This document shows positions 11,437 to 22,918 of a stretch of 64,000 nucleotides of DNA, piece after piece (position 1 is the first letter of the stretch; each line of letters begins with the position of its first letter). A program made the position numbers and the translations under genes. Source of the stretch: Seminavis robusta. Lineage: Eukaryota; Bacillariophyta; Bacillariophyceae; Naviculales; Naviculaceae. The stretch spans positions 31,655 to 95,654 of the forward strand of contig CAICTM010000186.1 of the NCBI GenBank assembly GCA_903772945.1, written 5' to 3'. The notes below the pieces were generated by a model that had not been told where the DNA came from, did no database searches, and saw only the letters and a program-made list of their open reading frames with translations.

Positions 11437-12165
11437 ACAGGAGGTTCTCGTGATGTTTGTTCATCTTTTGGGAGAGGGGGAGAGAGAAAGGAGCACCCAC
11501 ACTTGATTGGTTGATGCATTCATAAACTAAACTCACGTACTAAAGAACTGTGACTTGGTTGCTCGTATGCATACATGTAGCCACCGTGCCTGACATGCGC
11601 ACCGATACGGTTTGGAGATAGATGACGTGATGGCCCATGATTAGTTCCAAAGCGTCCATGGACAGCCACTGCCTGACTGGCAATGCCTGTATGCTCGACC
11701 TTGACTGGTACCATGCAGGAGCCAGTCAATGCAAGTTCTGTCATTGCTCGTGACGACAGCAGGCAGGGTGAGCAGGAATTGAAATTCTCGCAAAGCCCGC
11801 CATCGCAACCAAATTCTAGCTACGGTGCCGTGCTACTTACTGATAGCATAAACATGCAAATCCGCTCTCTACTGAAAACTTAGACATGTACTTGAGCACC
11901 AATGAAGGGCCCATGGGCTGGCTTGTCCGTGTGGGCGGTGGCTGGGAGCTGAGGAGGACACGTTCTCTTTCATCACATGGAAACTTCAACTATTACACAA
12001 GTTGGCGCTCACAATCGCACTATCTAAGCCAAAGGTACATGTAGCACTGCTGACCAGGCCGTAGAGACTGCCGTCCGCAGCTGGGAGTTCCATCGCTCGA
12101 ACATCATTTGAGCGCTCCGACTACTCCATTTGGCTCTGTCCTCTCGTGACATTTTGCTACTCTTG
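11437..12165. other. Convergent intergenic region, nothing recognised
   Basis: The MYB gene and the next gene end toward each other here. No open frame of interest and no repeat stands out. The transcription ends of both genes must fall within it. Confidence 0.4.
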
Positions 12166-15100
12166 CTAGTAGTTTCCACCGTAACCAAAACCAAGGTCAT
12201 AATCGTAGTCATAGTCGTAGTCATCACCAATGTAGCTACTGCGCTCGTCGTCGCTTTCTTCGGTGCCACCTGCACCATCTGATGTTTTGACGGCATTGTT
12301 GATCTTCTTCTCAAGCATTTGTAGAAGGGCTTCAATCTCCTCATCGGTAGGCAAACCGGACTCAACCCTCGCAACGAACTCCTTGCACGTCTTGCTCTTC
12401 CGCATCCAACATTCGTGGTCCTGGTTTTGAATGCAATATCCAAAACGACTGCAAATGGCTTTTTCAGCTCGTTGCATTCGTCTTTGCATGATGCATGTAT
12501 GCAGCACATCATCTGGCTCCCCTTCACCCAACTCGATATACTTCATTCGAGTGCATCGATGGTACTCTCGAGTTGGAAAATGGCGATCGCCATCGGCCGC
12601 CCAGGGGTCGTTGTCGTAGACGGCCGAGCCATAGTCAATGCAAGTGTCAACGATAGATGCATGTGAAAAAATCAGGTCAAGGAGCCGAATACGCAATGCT
12701 TTTTGCTCCTGCAATCTCGAGATCAACGCAGAAGCAGAGGTGTTGCCTTCATCCGCTTGACTGTCGCCGTCGACAAAGTCAACGCAGTCCTGATTCTTAT
12801 CCATGAGAGAGGCGGGCAATGATGCCGCTGATAACGCCGCTTTCGTCACCTCGAACCTTTGTTGGCGGCGAGTTTCGCGAACAGCAGCCTCCAAAGTGAG
12901 TTTGCCATTGACAAAATCTGCACGTGGACCACTTTTGTAAATGAAAGCATCTTCTCTGTCTTGATCGGTTAGCCTACCCCATGCACGTGCCGATGTCGGT
13001 ACGCCTAAACGCGCGTAGTCTCTTGAAGCATACGTAGTTTCCGCGTATGCACTACTGGGACAGTGCTTGTCAAAAAGCTCAATCCTATCCTTTCGTTCCT
13101 GCCTGATCTCTCTCACGACCTCTTCCGCGCTTTTCCAGCAGCATGCATTGGGACGTGTTAGGAGCAGAACGATTCGCTGATCGTACTGCGTATCGTGATG
13201 TTGGGAGATTCCGTACTGCACCGAATCAATGAATCCTGGTTCACAGAAGGCGGATATAGTTTGGGAGATGCACGCTGCAACGTCAAGTGAGGAGACCGCC
13301 GAACTGTCTTTAACTCTCGAAGCCCGGAGTATTCCCGTAACATCACAAAGACAGTTGTGAACAACAGTGCCAATCAGAGGAACTGCTGCCTCACTTAGCT
13401 CGCGATGCCATTCAGAGACTTCTGCAAGTGAGAAGGTAGGAAGAAGTCTGCTCAATTCTCCAAAAACTTGGTCTGCCTTGAAAAGGTGGGAATGGTATGT
13501 AATTGCCTCTGCAATCCATCCGACGCTGCACCCTCCCATTTCCACGTAGAACTTCACAGCAAGTTCGAGTTCACTGCCGCGGTCTCGGTATCGGCGGTTT
13601 TTAAATAGGCTCTCGCTGGTCTCATCACAGGCTGATATCGCTTGGGCAATCTCCTGCTCTCGCGTTGTCCTTCCACTTATCACAGATGACACCAGTTCTT
13701 CGCAGGATTGCTGGCTCGTACCTTGGACAAATGCCAGACACGACGGTAGTGTTGAAGCTCTGGGCAGTGATGTGGTCACCCCAGAACGTCGGAGGAGCGC
13801 TTGAAGTCGAGCTTCGCGGTAATTCCCGAGCAATTTTTCGGGACAGCCGATGCCCTCATCCACATAGCGCAAGATTGGATGGTGATGAGGCAGTTCAGAA
13901 ATGCCGCCCAAACTGGCGAGCTTGTCCACAACGTCTGCCTGCCGCGCAGCCTTTTCTTCCTGCAACGCTAAAACAAAATCTTTCTCGCTAGGGAAACAGC
14001 TTTCCCCCTTGATGAATTGCTCAAAGCGCTTGTCGCGATAGGAGAAAGTCATTGGCAGATCTGCTTCCGTCACAGCTTTCTTCAGCTTCGCTCGGCGCAA
14101 CCCTTCTCGATATGACGAGATTTCTGCCTTCAGTGAACCAACCCCGTATAAAACAAAACTACTCTTCTTGATTCGTTCTTCCTCTTCGTTACTCAAAGAG
14201 GGTGTGTCTCTCCCATGCTCATCTCGTAAAGCCTGGAGACGACCGGTCATGACTGCCCTGAGGCGTTCGTCGCTCTCCTCCTCTAGTTCTTGAGCAAGAG
14301 CTAGAACTCGCTGACTGGATTCATTGGCAGCTGCCTTGAAGCGCTCCTCTGTACGAGGTGACTCGCGGAATAGTCTGTCAGCATTGTAACGCTGCACCCA
14401 GCGTTTCCTAAGCCGCTCGTGGAAGGCAATTGTTGCCACAATCCGTCTCCCATCACCGGTGCCATCTTTCACAAAAGTCTTGAGTAGGTGGAAGAGGGAA
14501 GAGTATTGGTTTGCTGTCCCCAGGCCGGCCAGATCAAGATCAAATTCCATTGCGGATGCTTCAACAAATGATTGCCTCGATGCTCGTTCCGCAAATGCGG
14601 CCTCAACAACTTCATGGACGCGAACGCGGTCTTCCTTGCCCAAGAGGAAATGTACAATAGGTGAGTCTGTTACCGTTCCACAGGAACGTTTGACGAGATC
14701 CTCAATTTCACGGATGTCCGACAGCTTCGATACTAGTCCATATGACGGCGGTTTACGAAGAGCATCGGAGCATTCAAGACCCAGATCCCCAAAAGCGGAT
14801 ACAAGTTTTTGTCGTCGTGCCTCAACAGCAGCAGCAAAGGCAATCGTGTCGGCGTTCCCTCCTCCCTTGTCGATATAACGCCACGAGGCCTGCCTAAGTT
14901 GCAATTTGTCGTGTTGAATATAGTGGTCAACGATGCTTGCGTTCGGCGTACGAAAGACTCTGAGCCTCGCAACGAGTCCCCGCTATCCCTGGTGCCGCCG
15001 CGGTCAGCCCTTGCTTCTTAAACGCATCTTCTAGCTTCTTGACACGCTCAGTCTTGTCTTGTGCCGCCTGTTTCGACTTGACGGACTGAACTGTGGGAAA

Positions 15101-15415
15101 GTCATCAGAGGCAGCCACAAAGGCCTGGCATGCTGGGTCATTGCTTTTCCAACATCCTTGCTCCTGAAGCAAGTGTTGGCGAATCGCAGGGGCAACGACT
15201 CCTACCAAATCCGTCAACTTTGGATAGCCTCTTTCCATGTACCCATTCGACAATTTACAAATGTCGCCGATAGACATATCATTTCCTTGAACACGAAGAC
15301 AACGAAGTTGAGTTTCCACTTCGAAGTTGCCCAAGGAAGGGAGACCAGCCCGTTTCAACTCGGCGCTCAGCCTAGCTCTTCGTTCTGCCATGGTTGTAGT
15401 CGTCTCTTCAGCCAT
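12166..15415 (-). CDS. Large unknown protein built of degenerate ~60-90-residue repeats
   Basis: I do not recognise a named family. The minus-strand frame runs from ATG 15415 to about 14930 and then continues in another frame from about 14980 to the stop at 12166. A 58-nt GT-AG intron (14951-14894) would join them as SLS-QASWRYIDKG and give about 1063 residues; a one-base frameshift is the alternative. The protein repeats a core of aromatic-x-aromatic-I/V-x-x-G, for example 'WRYIDKGGG', 'FEQFIKGES', 'LRYVDEGIG', 'CLAFVQGTS', 'CVDFVDGDS', each followed by an Arg/Leu-rich helix ending in GL or similar. The C-terminus is DYDYDYDYD then Gly/Tyr. No membrane segment or signal peptide is seen. The helical repeats suggest a scaffold, which is an inference only. 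Confidence 0.6.
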
Positions 15416-16901
15416 CGTCAAGAAGCCAATCGTTGACCAGAAGTTTGTTGAATGTGACACGGCACGGCCGCAGCGCTGGAGGGTTTAGTGCAGGTTTTCT
15501 GATGAACACGGAAATTTCGAGCGGTACAATAATAACCTGTGACCCAAAAAGCTTGCGGGTTGTTCGGGTTTTCAGGTGAACATGGAAATTTCGATTTGGT
15601 GTTGATCGCTAGCTGCCTGCTTTCACGAGACAGGAATCGCTCGCCACCGGCGCCGTGTCAAGTCTTGCCTGGTGGGACATACTAGTACATGTACGGCACT
15701 GCCAAACCTCCTGCATGCACAAGCTACGGGACGCAGGAACGTTGCTTGCTTCACAGCGCATGGTTGGATTGGCTGCGGCTGCAGAAACGAAGACTCGACT
15801 CCGTTGGATGTAGCGCAGCACAGTTTTGCTTTGGGTTCGCAGCATGCGTGAAATCACAGCTCGACGTCCACACCAAAGCTAGCATTGTGGCCACCGCCTT
15901 TCGGGCTGCTGGCATAGGGAATCATTGGTTCGGCGAGTCAAATGGGAACTCGATTGAAAACTCAATGCTGTCATTTGAGAAAGGTCAGATTCGCAAAGAT
16001 GCTTCGTAAATGGTTCCGTTGAGAACTACATCTGCAGGCGGGTCCCAACCGGAATCCACGGCATTGACAGGGCACACGACCCCTCGACGGAGAGGAAGGC
16101 TCAACGTGCAGCGTCGACTGCTGACTGCTGGCTTTTAGTAGAGATGTCTATTGGGACATGTTGCCAAGCCAATGCCGGTACACCTATAACGTCAAAAGTG
16201 GCGGGACGTTCCGACCTTGCCCCCACTGCAGCCAGGAACATCGTTGTGTCATTTGGTTAGCTGCGGTCCTAATCTCGCTCCTTGTCATCTTGGTATACCT
16301 TCTTAACTCCTGTTTCCACGAGATGAGAATGCTCCTTCCGGTGCAGCGACAAGTACTGACTGGTGGCCTTTGCGGCACATCTTGCCAGACCTCTAAGGTT
16401 GTCGCAATCGCACAATGCTGGCACACCTATACGCTCTTCCTACTGCAGCCCCGTGGACGAAGAAAAGCAGGAATTGTTTGCTCCACAGCGCAGAGGCATT
16501 CAAAATGCTGGAATATGAGAAAGGCCGGATTTGAATAGATGCTTCATATGTCTCCGTTGAGAGCGCTACATCTGCATGACTCGTTGTTCTCTTGGGTTCC
16601 AACCTGAACTCCAACAATGTGATGACATTCGAAGGAGAGGAAGGCTCAAAGCCCTTTCGTCAGTTCGTAGCTTGTCGAATCTTACACTGGTTCACCTATA
16701 ACGTCAAAAGTGGCGGGACGCTCCAACCTTACTCCACTGCAGCCTAATGGATGAAACGCAGCATTGCACAAACCACAAAGACTTTGTCAATAGATGTGAA
16801 TCAATGTGTGCTTTCATTGTATAAGCAAATCATACGGCAGCATCAGACTCAAGTGTCTTTATTGTCAACCAGAAGCCACTGTTCCATGACATCTCTCCAG
16901 C
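15416..16901. repeat. Intergenic region filled by a dispersed non-coding repeat family
   Basis: Two to three diverged units lie at about 15690-16100, 16140-16650 and 16670-16750. A shared segment reads ACCTATAACGTCAAAAGTGG, at about 16183 and 16697. Other blocks (for example TTTCCACGAGATG, and CAGGAATTGTTTGCTCCACA or its AATTGTTTGCTCCACAGAGC version) recur in 20800-22470. No coding frame is shared between copies. They could be remnants of a non-autonomous transposon or of LTRs. Confidence 0.65.
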
Positions 16902-18407
16902 CTAACATAACCTTTCAATATCAATGAGTCGGATCTTGGCGGGGGCACGGTTGGATACTGCCGGTACAAAGCCACAGTCTTCTTGGCCTGGCACCAGTTG
17001 TGCTCGTAGATTGTCAAAGAGAATGAATTCCTCTCCTCCATCGACCGACGCCGACAGGGTACCGTTCTTTTCTTCGTCGTTTGCTAGTAGATTCAGTGTC
17101 ATTGTGACGCGGGATCCTTCCTTGAACTTTGGGTGCACACAATTGTAGGTGTCGGTTTGATGACAGGCGGCACCATTGGATCCATAGGCCCATCCGGCAT
17201 CTTGTTTTCCCAGCCATTTGTGCAGGTCCAACGGTTTGGATGGCAGCGCCACTCCTAGCCATGTAAATGTGACATCCTTGACAACTTCCACAGTCCATCG
17301 ATGTATCCCGGAAGACATGGAAGGGTACTGCAACATGTCGACGCCACGCATTTCTCCGGCTGTCGACATTTCGGACAAGGTACTGTTCCACACCGGTTGA
17401 CATCGTCGTCGACGAAAGACGACATTGTGTTGTTTCTTGGCCGCCAGGGCTTGTAGTTTGAATGCTTCCAGCAGTGATTTTTGCGACACTAGATTGGATT
17501 CCGCCACGGTGGTGGACAAGTACTCGGGATCAATCCAATCAAGACGTACGTGGTGTTGTATCATTTCCGATGCCGCCAGGGATCGATCATGATGATGATT
17601 GTCGTCGTCGTCTTCTTCTTGTTCGGCCCACTGCAAGACGAGTTCAAATAGATTCTGTTCATCAGCTTGAATAGTGTTGTCTTTTAATATTTCTTCCAGC
17701 GACGACGCACTGAGGAGTGAGACGCCACATTTCTCATCCAAATTTTCAATGTTGGTACTCAATTTGGACATGGCCAGGTTCTTGAGCTGTGTGGGGATGG
17801 CGGGTGCTTCTTGTTTGTAGGCTTCCAATACGGCAAAGGAGAGTGATGGTTCCTTCTTGAGGCAGTGAGCCAAGTGTTGAAAGACTTTTTCGCACAGAAG
17901 TGGTAGATTGAAGTAAATGGCGGCGCCCATGAGCGACACGAGTGTTTTGACTCGTTCAAAGGGGTTGTTGTCGTTATCATCGCCGCCGTCATTAGAAGAA
18001 TATGAAGGAGTGATATTGTTGTTGATATTGCTGTCTTCTTTTTCATCGTCATCACCATCATCACTGTAACACAGCAAGGTACCTTTTCGCAGCAGTTCGG
18101 CGGAATCGGTGAGAATGTATTCAAGAATGGCCTGCAGGACGCATCCCTGGTAGTTCAAGGGAATGACATCCTTTCGTGCTTCGGCAAATTCTCCCAAGAG
18201 CATACTCCGAAAGACTTTGCTCCGCGCGGCCAACACCAATCGATTGGCCCGTACGACTTGGCCATCATTGCCCAAGAGGGAAAGGTCTGTCAGGGCTTGA
18301 TCGGTCAGGAAACTGGACAGAAACTCGTGGTGGGAAATTTCTTTACAATCCGGAAGCGCGGATGTATCAAAGGCAATCTCGACAGGACATTCACACATAA
18401 CCGCCAT
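16902..18407 (-). CDS. BTB/POZ-BACK protein with C-terminal SPRY-like domain
   Basis: Intronless, 501 residues from ATG 18407. The BTB domain is at about 38-190: 'LTDLSLLGNDGQVVRANRLV' then 'FRSMLLGEFAEA'. It is interrupted by an acidic Asp/Asn insert around 115-150. A BACK-like helical region follows (about 195-310, 'SLEEILKDN...LFELVLQWAEQ'). From about 355 to the end, 'GIHRWTVEVVKDVTFTWLGV' and 'GWAYGSNGA' resemble a SPRY/concanavalin-like fold. Such proteins usually act as substrate adaptors for Cullin-3 ubiquitin ligases; that role is inferred here from domain order. An in-frame TTG lies 36 nt upstream, but ATG is preferred. Confidence 0.8.
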   Translation of the reverse strand: MAVMCECPVEIAFDTSALPDCKEISHHEFLSSFLTDQALTDLSLLGNDGQVVRANRLVLAARSKVFRSMLLGEFAEARKDVIPLNYQGCVLQAILEYILTDSAELLRKGTLLCYSDDGDDDEKEDSNINNNITPSYSSNDGGDDNDNNPFERVKTLVSLMGAAIYFNLPLLCEKVFQHLAHCLKKEPSLSFAVLEAYKQEAPAIPTQLKNLAMSKLSTNIENLDEKCGVSLLSASSLEEILKDNTIQADEQNLFELVLQWAEQEEDDDDNHHHDRSLAASEMIQHHVRLDWIDPEYLSTTVAESNLVSQKSLLEAFKLQALAAKKQHNVVFRRRRCQPVWNSTLSEMSTAGEMRGVDMLQYPSMSSGIHRWTVEVVKDVTFTWLGVALPSKPLDLHKWLGKQDAGWAYGSNGAACHQTDTYNCVHPKFKEGSRVTMTLNLLANDEEKNGTLSASVDGGEEFILFDNLRAQLVPGQEDCGFVPAVSNRAPAKIRLIDIERLC

Positions 18408-18569
18408 CTTTCTTGCTTCTCTTATTTCTGCCAGTTTTGCCAATAGATGGAGCTTGAATGGTGCGTGAGAGATGCTAACCCACTCTGTTTGTTTGGTACA
18501 CTTGACTTCGTCTTCTTGTTTGTCTTCAGAGGATAGAGGGCAGTCTTTTAGATCTAGTCTAGTAGTTTG

Positions 18570-19025
18570 AATCGGGTTTACTATGGATTAGAGAGAGCTA
18601 AGAGGAGGACGGAGACAGAGGTCAAGGGGGGCACGACGCAGGAACGCAAGGCAGGCAATCAAGGGCGCAAGCAGGGCAACAGGGAAACCAAGGATAGGGG
18701 TGAAGGCAGGAGGGCAGGGAGGAGCAAAGGAGCAAGACTAGCGGAAGAGATCGAGGGCGCCACAGTCATCCCAACGCTTGGAAACCTTGAGAGCGGAGAC
18801 ACGGGAGCCTCTCAAACACAATGTCGTGGCACGGGCAAGAGCTATGCTCAACCTGGCCGAGATGAAAGAGCGAACCACAGAGTAGGGCTTGGACCACTTG
18901 TGAGCCAAAAGCTGGGAGAGCCGTTGGAGAACAGCAGTAGCTTCGGCAGCAAAGAGGCCATCAGCAGAAACAACAAAGGGGGTGAAGTGGCGGCGTTGTG
19001 CAGTGCACTGAGCCTGGTACTTAGT
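18570..19025 (-). mobile_element. Retroelement 3' fragment (C-terminal RT-associated region plus tail)
   Basis: On the minus strand, 19020-18738 reads 'QRRHFTPFVVSADGLF', 'LLAHKWSKPYSVVRSF', 'ARLSIALARATTLCLRGSRV' and ends 'CGALDLFR' plus a stop. This block is the conserved C-terminus that follows reverse transcriptase in a retroelement group common in diatom and oomycete genomes. Nothing upstream of it (RT proper) is present, so it is a 5'-truncated copy, as expected for target-primed insertion. The adjoining 18570-18737 is its 3' non-coding tail and recurs at 55395-55575. The longer open frame on the plus strand here is an antisense shadow. Confidence 0.65.
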
Positions 19026-19359
19026 CTAGTAGTCAGTCGTTCCACTTCCTTTTGATGCTGTCACGCTAGTTCTTTTATTTTTTCGCAAAATGAATTTTAG
19101 GGCTAGAGCTTTCAATGAGAAAGATCCAAAACAAGATCCAATCAAGGCACCGTCATTGATGGCTTGTCATCTGCAGACGCCGTGCGAACCCGCTGAAAGG
19201 GCTGGAAGATGTGGCACAGATCATGGATTGTTGTTGCTAGCTACCGGTAGACTCCTTACTTTCACAACTTTGTTCGATAGAAAATAGATATCCAAAAACA
19301 TCCTTGCTCATCTTGTTTTCTCCACAACAAACAGACAGATAATAGAAAATACTAAGACC

Positions 19360-20252
19360 ATGATGTCTTCCAAGCTGATTGTCCGACGTGGTGCCTCACT
19401 GATGGCCCGCACCCACCAACCCAAGGCTACCACTACTACTTCTCGAGCCATGTCGTCGGCGGTCCGTACGACGACTAGCCGACAACTTCCCTTGGTATTG
19501 GCGGGTGCCACGGCTTCCACCGTGTTGGCGTTTACTTGTTTGCAGCAGCAGAACCAAAAGACCTTTTGCAATGCAGGTCTTCCCGTCATTTCCGTGGGAG
19601 ACTCTGTCACGGAACCCGACACGGGAATCCTGTTTCCTCCCATGGTCAATGGATTTACATTCATGGGCTGTGGGGTCCGCATAAAGTACGTCTTTGTCAA
19701 GGTCTATGCCGTGGGAGCCTACTTTCGGCCGGAAAACTTTCTTGGCATGCCCAAGGACGATAAAGCCATTGAAACCGCACTCTTGGATCCCAACAATCAT
19801 CGAACCATTCGCATCGTCATGAATCGAAGCATGACCATGGACAAATACAACGATGCCATTGTAGAGTCCCTCAAGCCTCGTATGAATGGACAAGATCTGG
19901 ACACGTAAGAGAATATTTTTTATTTCTTGTTTTGTTCTGGTGTATACTATTCTTGTTGTTCTTTCCTCATTTTTGTTTTTTTACCCTTTGGCACTTTTTC
20001 TTTTCTTTTTCTGCTTTCCATGACAGGCTGGATGAATTCAAAAAGCTCAATCCCAGCGGAAACCTGGAAAAGGGATCGGAATTGATCATGACCATTCGTG
20101 GTGATACACTCCTCTACAAGAATGCCATGGGAAATGTAGGAACCATCCAGTCGGCAGTATTCACTAAAGCCATGTGTGATGTATACTTTGGAAGTAGTCC
20201 TGTCTCTCCTCCTGCCAAACAGGCTGTCATGGATGCCATCAAAAAACTCTAG
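19360..20252 (+). CDS. Chalcone isomerase-like (CHI-fold) protein
   Basis: Two exons, 19360-19904 and 20027-20252, with a 122-nt GTAAGA...ACAG intron that has a T-rich 3' half; 256 residues. The CHI-fold domain covers about 75-256: 'GFTFMGCGVRIKYVFVKVYA', 'VGAYF', 'RTIRIVMNRSMTMDKY', 'GSELIMTIRG' and 'KAMCDVYFG'. In this superfamily the fold serves either flavonoid chemistry or fatty-acid binding; in algae the fatty-acid-binding type is more likely. An Arg/Ser/Thr-rich leader with a hydrophobic stretch at 43-60 suggests import into plastid or mitochondrion. The splice restores 'DLDTLDEFKKL' in frame. ATG 19360 is followed closely by other methionines. Confidence 0.83.
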
Positions 20253-22603
20253 GAATGAATATCCACAGGGTTGGTTGGTGGTTTGCAAATTATTTTTAGA
20301 CGATGATTGAGGAAGTTTTTAAAAGCTGCAAAGGCCAAAACAATCTGATGAGGATAATCCACAACAATGTCTGTTTCATCTAGCGTTTGGCTGGTGACAG
20401 GAAGTAATCTATAGGATTTGCATTTTTGGAGTTCCCGGGTCTACGGGTTTCGCAAAGGCTCATGCAGTCAAGTATATTTGCTCGCTTTCGTGTCGACTCC
20501 ATGGTAAAGCAAAGGAAAGGATTATGTGGGGGCTCAACGGAGAAAAAGGGACTGGAGTATCAGGCAAGGGAGGTGGGACTAAAGCTGCTGGTGCCTTACA
20601 ATAAACCAATCCATGGCGGTGAAATGGGTTCTTCATATAGTCACACACGACCCTCTAGGATCAATTTGTGCAGTAGAATTCGTCAAGGCCAGCGTTGAAC
20701 ATGGCGCGTGGAGAAGTAGGGTGTTGGAAGAGAGAGTACATTGAAGCCGCATAGCAAGTTGGGTGAATACAGTAAAAGGAACATTGCTGTGCCATTTCAT
20801 TGGCCGCAGCTGCGCCCTCCATTTTGAGACCGGCCGGATTTGCACTTCTGCGTTGCATAAGCCTGTGATGAGTGCACAGCATTAATCTGCATGCCTCCTT
20901 TTCCTCTTTGACCCCAACCGGAAATCCAACAATAATGGTACTCACAACTTTCGCGGTAATGAGACTCTCCTGTAATCAACCTTACCTCCTTCCGACAAGT
21001 AGCTCCAATAGTTGGATTTCTTGCTTTGTGGAGTGCCCGCATCTGGCTCCTTCATCTTGATGCCTCGTCAACTCCTGTTTCCACGAGCTATGCTCCTTCG
21101 GGTACAGTGTCGAGTGCTGACTGCTTTCCGTTGGCAGAAATCTTTTTGGGACATGTTGCCAAGCTATCCAGTCAGCTCGTAGCTTGTCGAAATCCTGAAA
21201 TGCCGAAATCCCGCAACAAGGGCACACACAAGGCACATGACCGCTCCAGAGAGAGGGAGTCTCAAATTCCAAAGTTGCATTGGCATTTGTAGATGGAGGC
21301 CTTGGCTTCTTCTGTTATCGTCGCTGTTTCGTAGGTGAGGGCACATTGACAAGTTTCTTGTTGATGTTGCCTTATTTCCGGATGTCCTCCCCCGGCTGTC
21401 AGTAAGAGAAGGTACCGTACAGCAGGGAGAGTCGTGCACAGGTGGAGTGTTTTTTTGGCTTGCGTGAGGCTCGCCGCATAACTTAGAACTCGGCTGAGTC
21501 ACTCACAGTCGACCTCCGCAGCCAAGATCAACCCTTCGTGGGATCCTGCCAATGTTTTGGAGACCACCATGCCCTCGAAGGCAGTGGGCGAATTAGCTGG
21601 GTGTTAATTGAATGAATGCTCACGCAGAGCTAGCCAGGATTCTTGATGGACCATGGAGACCAGAAGAACTGCAGGCAATGAGATGGGGCAGGTCTGTGAT
21701 CAATAGCTGCCTCCTCCGAACAGTACAGTTATGGCTCCGATAGTAGTCAAGTGCTCGCTCCTTCTTCACGTTGGTACGCCTTCTCAACTCACGTTTCCAC
21801 GAGATGGGAATGCTCTTCTTACCGGTGCAGTGTCGAGTGCGGACGGGTGCCCTTTGTGACACATCTTGCCAAACCTCGTCTTCTCCCACTCGCAGTTTGT
21901 CACAATCGCACAAATGCTGGCACACTTTACGAAAAGCTGGAATTGTTTGCTCCACAGAGCAAGGCTGGATTGGGTTCAGCTGCGTCGCCGAGAGAGAAAA
22001 ATGACTCGACTCGATGGGATATTTCGGGAGCGCAAGGAGCTGTGGGAAGATTGGACTTGTGTGTTCGCTGCATGCATGAACTTACAGCTCAACTTCCATA
22101 GCCAAGCCAGCATTGTGACACCTTGGGGAGAATTTGTTCCACTTCCCAAAGAATTCAAATGGAAAGTAGATTGAATACTCAAGAGACGATAGACTTTTTC
22201 ATTTAGAACGCTGCATTTGAAAAAAGGTCGGATGCGCACAGATGCTTCGCAAATCTATCTGCATGGCTCCTTGTTCTCTTGGGTCCCAGCGGAAAACAAG
22301 CATATCAGCCAGACACATGATCGCTTCAGGGAGAGAATGGCTCAAAGTCAATAGTCTGAGATGTTGGACGTTGGTTGGCTTGGAAACAAGTGAGCAGTGG
22401 AGTGCAAGGGAGACTTGGCAGTACCGGTATTGTGGGAGGGAGAGTGGAAGCAGTAAAAAGTAGAAAGGTAAAGGATCACTGGTTTGATTGGCTTTTGCCA
22501 TGAAGCAAATTTCAAATGCTCCGTCTCTTATCCATCGTCGCTGTTTCTAGACGAAACATGTTGGCTGGCGATGCATTATGAAGTTGGCTTCGCAATGGCA
22601 TTT
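20253..22603. repeat. Intergenic region with further copies of the dispersed repeat family
   Basis: 20253-20800 shows nothing I recognise. From about 20810 to 22470 several blocks match the repeats in 15690-16750: TTGGGACATGTTGCCAAGC (about 21149), GTAGCTTGTCGAA (about 21179), TTTCCACGAGATG (about 21793) and CTTGTTCTCTTGGGT (about 22269). Blocks are in similar order but diverged and shuffled. No shared open frame. Confidence 0.6.
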
Positions 22604-22918
22604 TCAGGTACCAGTTTCCCGGCATTGCGAAAGTGACATGACTGAAATAGATTGTCTCCGTGGATCATCCTTCTTCTCGTTCAAAGATCCGCCAGGCACA
22701 CAACCCACTAACATGCCATCTGACAGTGTCATCCAGAAAGCACAAAAGTGAGCGAATAGTTCAGTAGTCCATGATGGCAGTTTGTTCGTTAGGTAGGACA
22801 AGCCAGTGAGAAAACCTTGGCTGATGGACAACAAGGTCCGAGCCTGCTCTACAACTGTGGCTTGCTCCTCGTCGTCACGGCCAAAGGAAGGTTCCAACGC
22901 CTCAAGCAGTTCCTTCAT
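22604..22918 (-). CDS. Small hypothetical protein, doubtful
   Basis: 104 residues from ATG 22918. It begins 'MKELLEALEPSFGRDDEEQA', likely helical, and is followed by a more hydrophobic middle ('LFAHFCAFWMTLSDGMLV'). I do not recognise it. It lies alone in a repeat-rich gap with no supporting splice sites or neighbours, so it may be a chance frame or an exon of a decayed gene. The frame stays open upstream to 23026 without another ATG. Confidence 0.22.
   Translation of the reverse strand: MKELLEALEPSFGRDDEEQATVVEQARTLLSISQGFLTGLSYLTNKLPSWTTELFAHFCAFWMTLSDGMLVGCVPGGSLNEKKDDPRRQSISVMSLSQCRETGT

Noticed and set aside
10718-11506. 262-codon alternate frame in the MYB gene
   Set aside because: Low-complexity Thr/Ile/Pro runs produced by reading Asn/Gln codons in another frame.
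18567-19055. 162-codon open frame on the plus strand as a gene
   Set aside because: The minus strand of the same DNA encodes a recognisable retroelement C-terminus; the plus frame is rich in Arg/Glu/Lys/Gly runs from purine bias and has no family motif.
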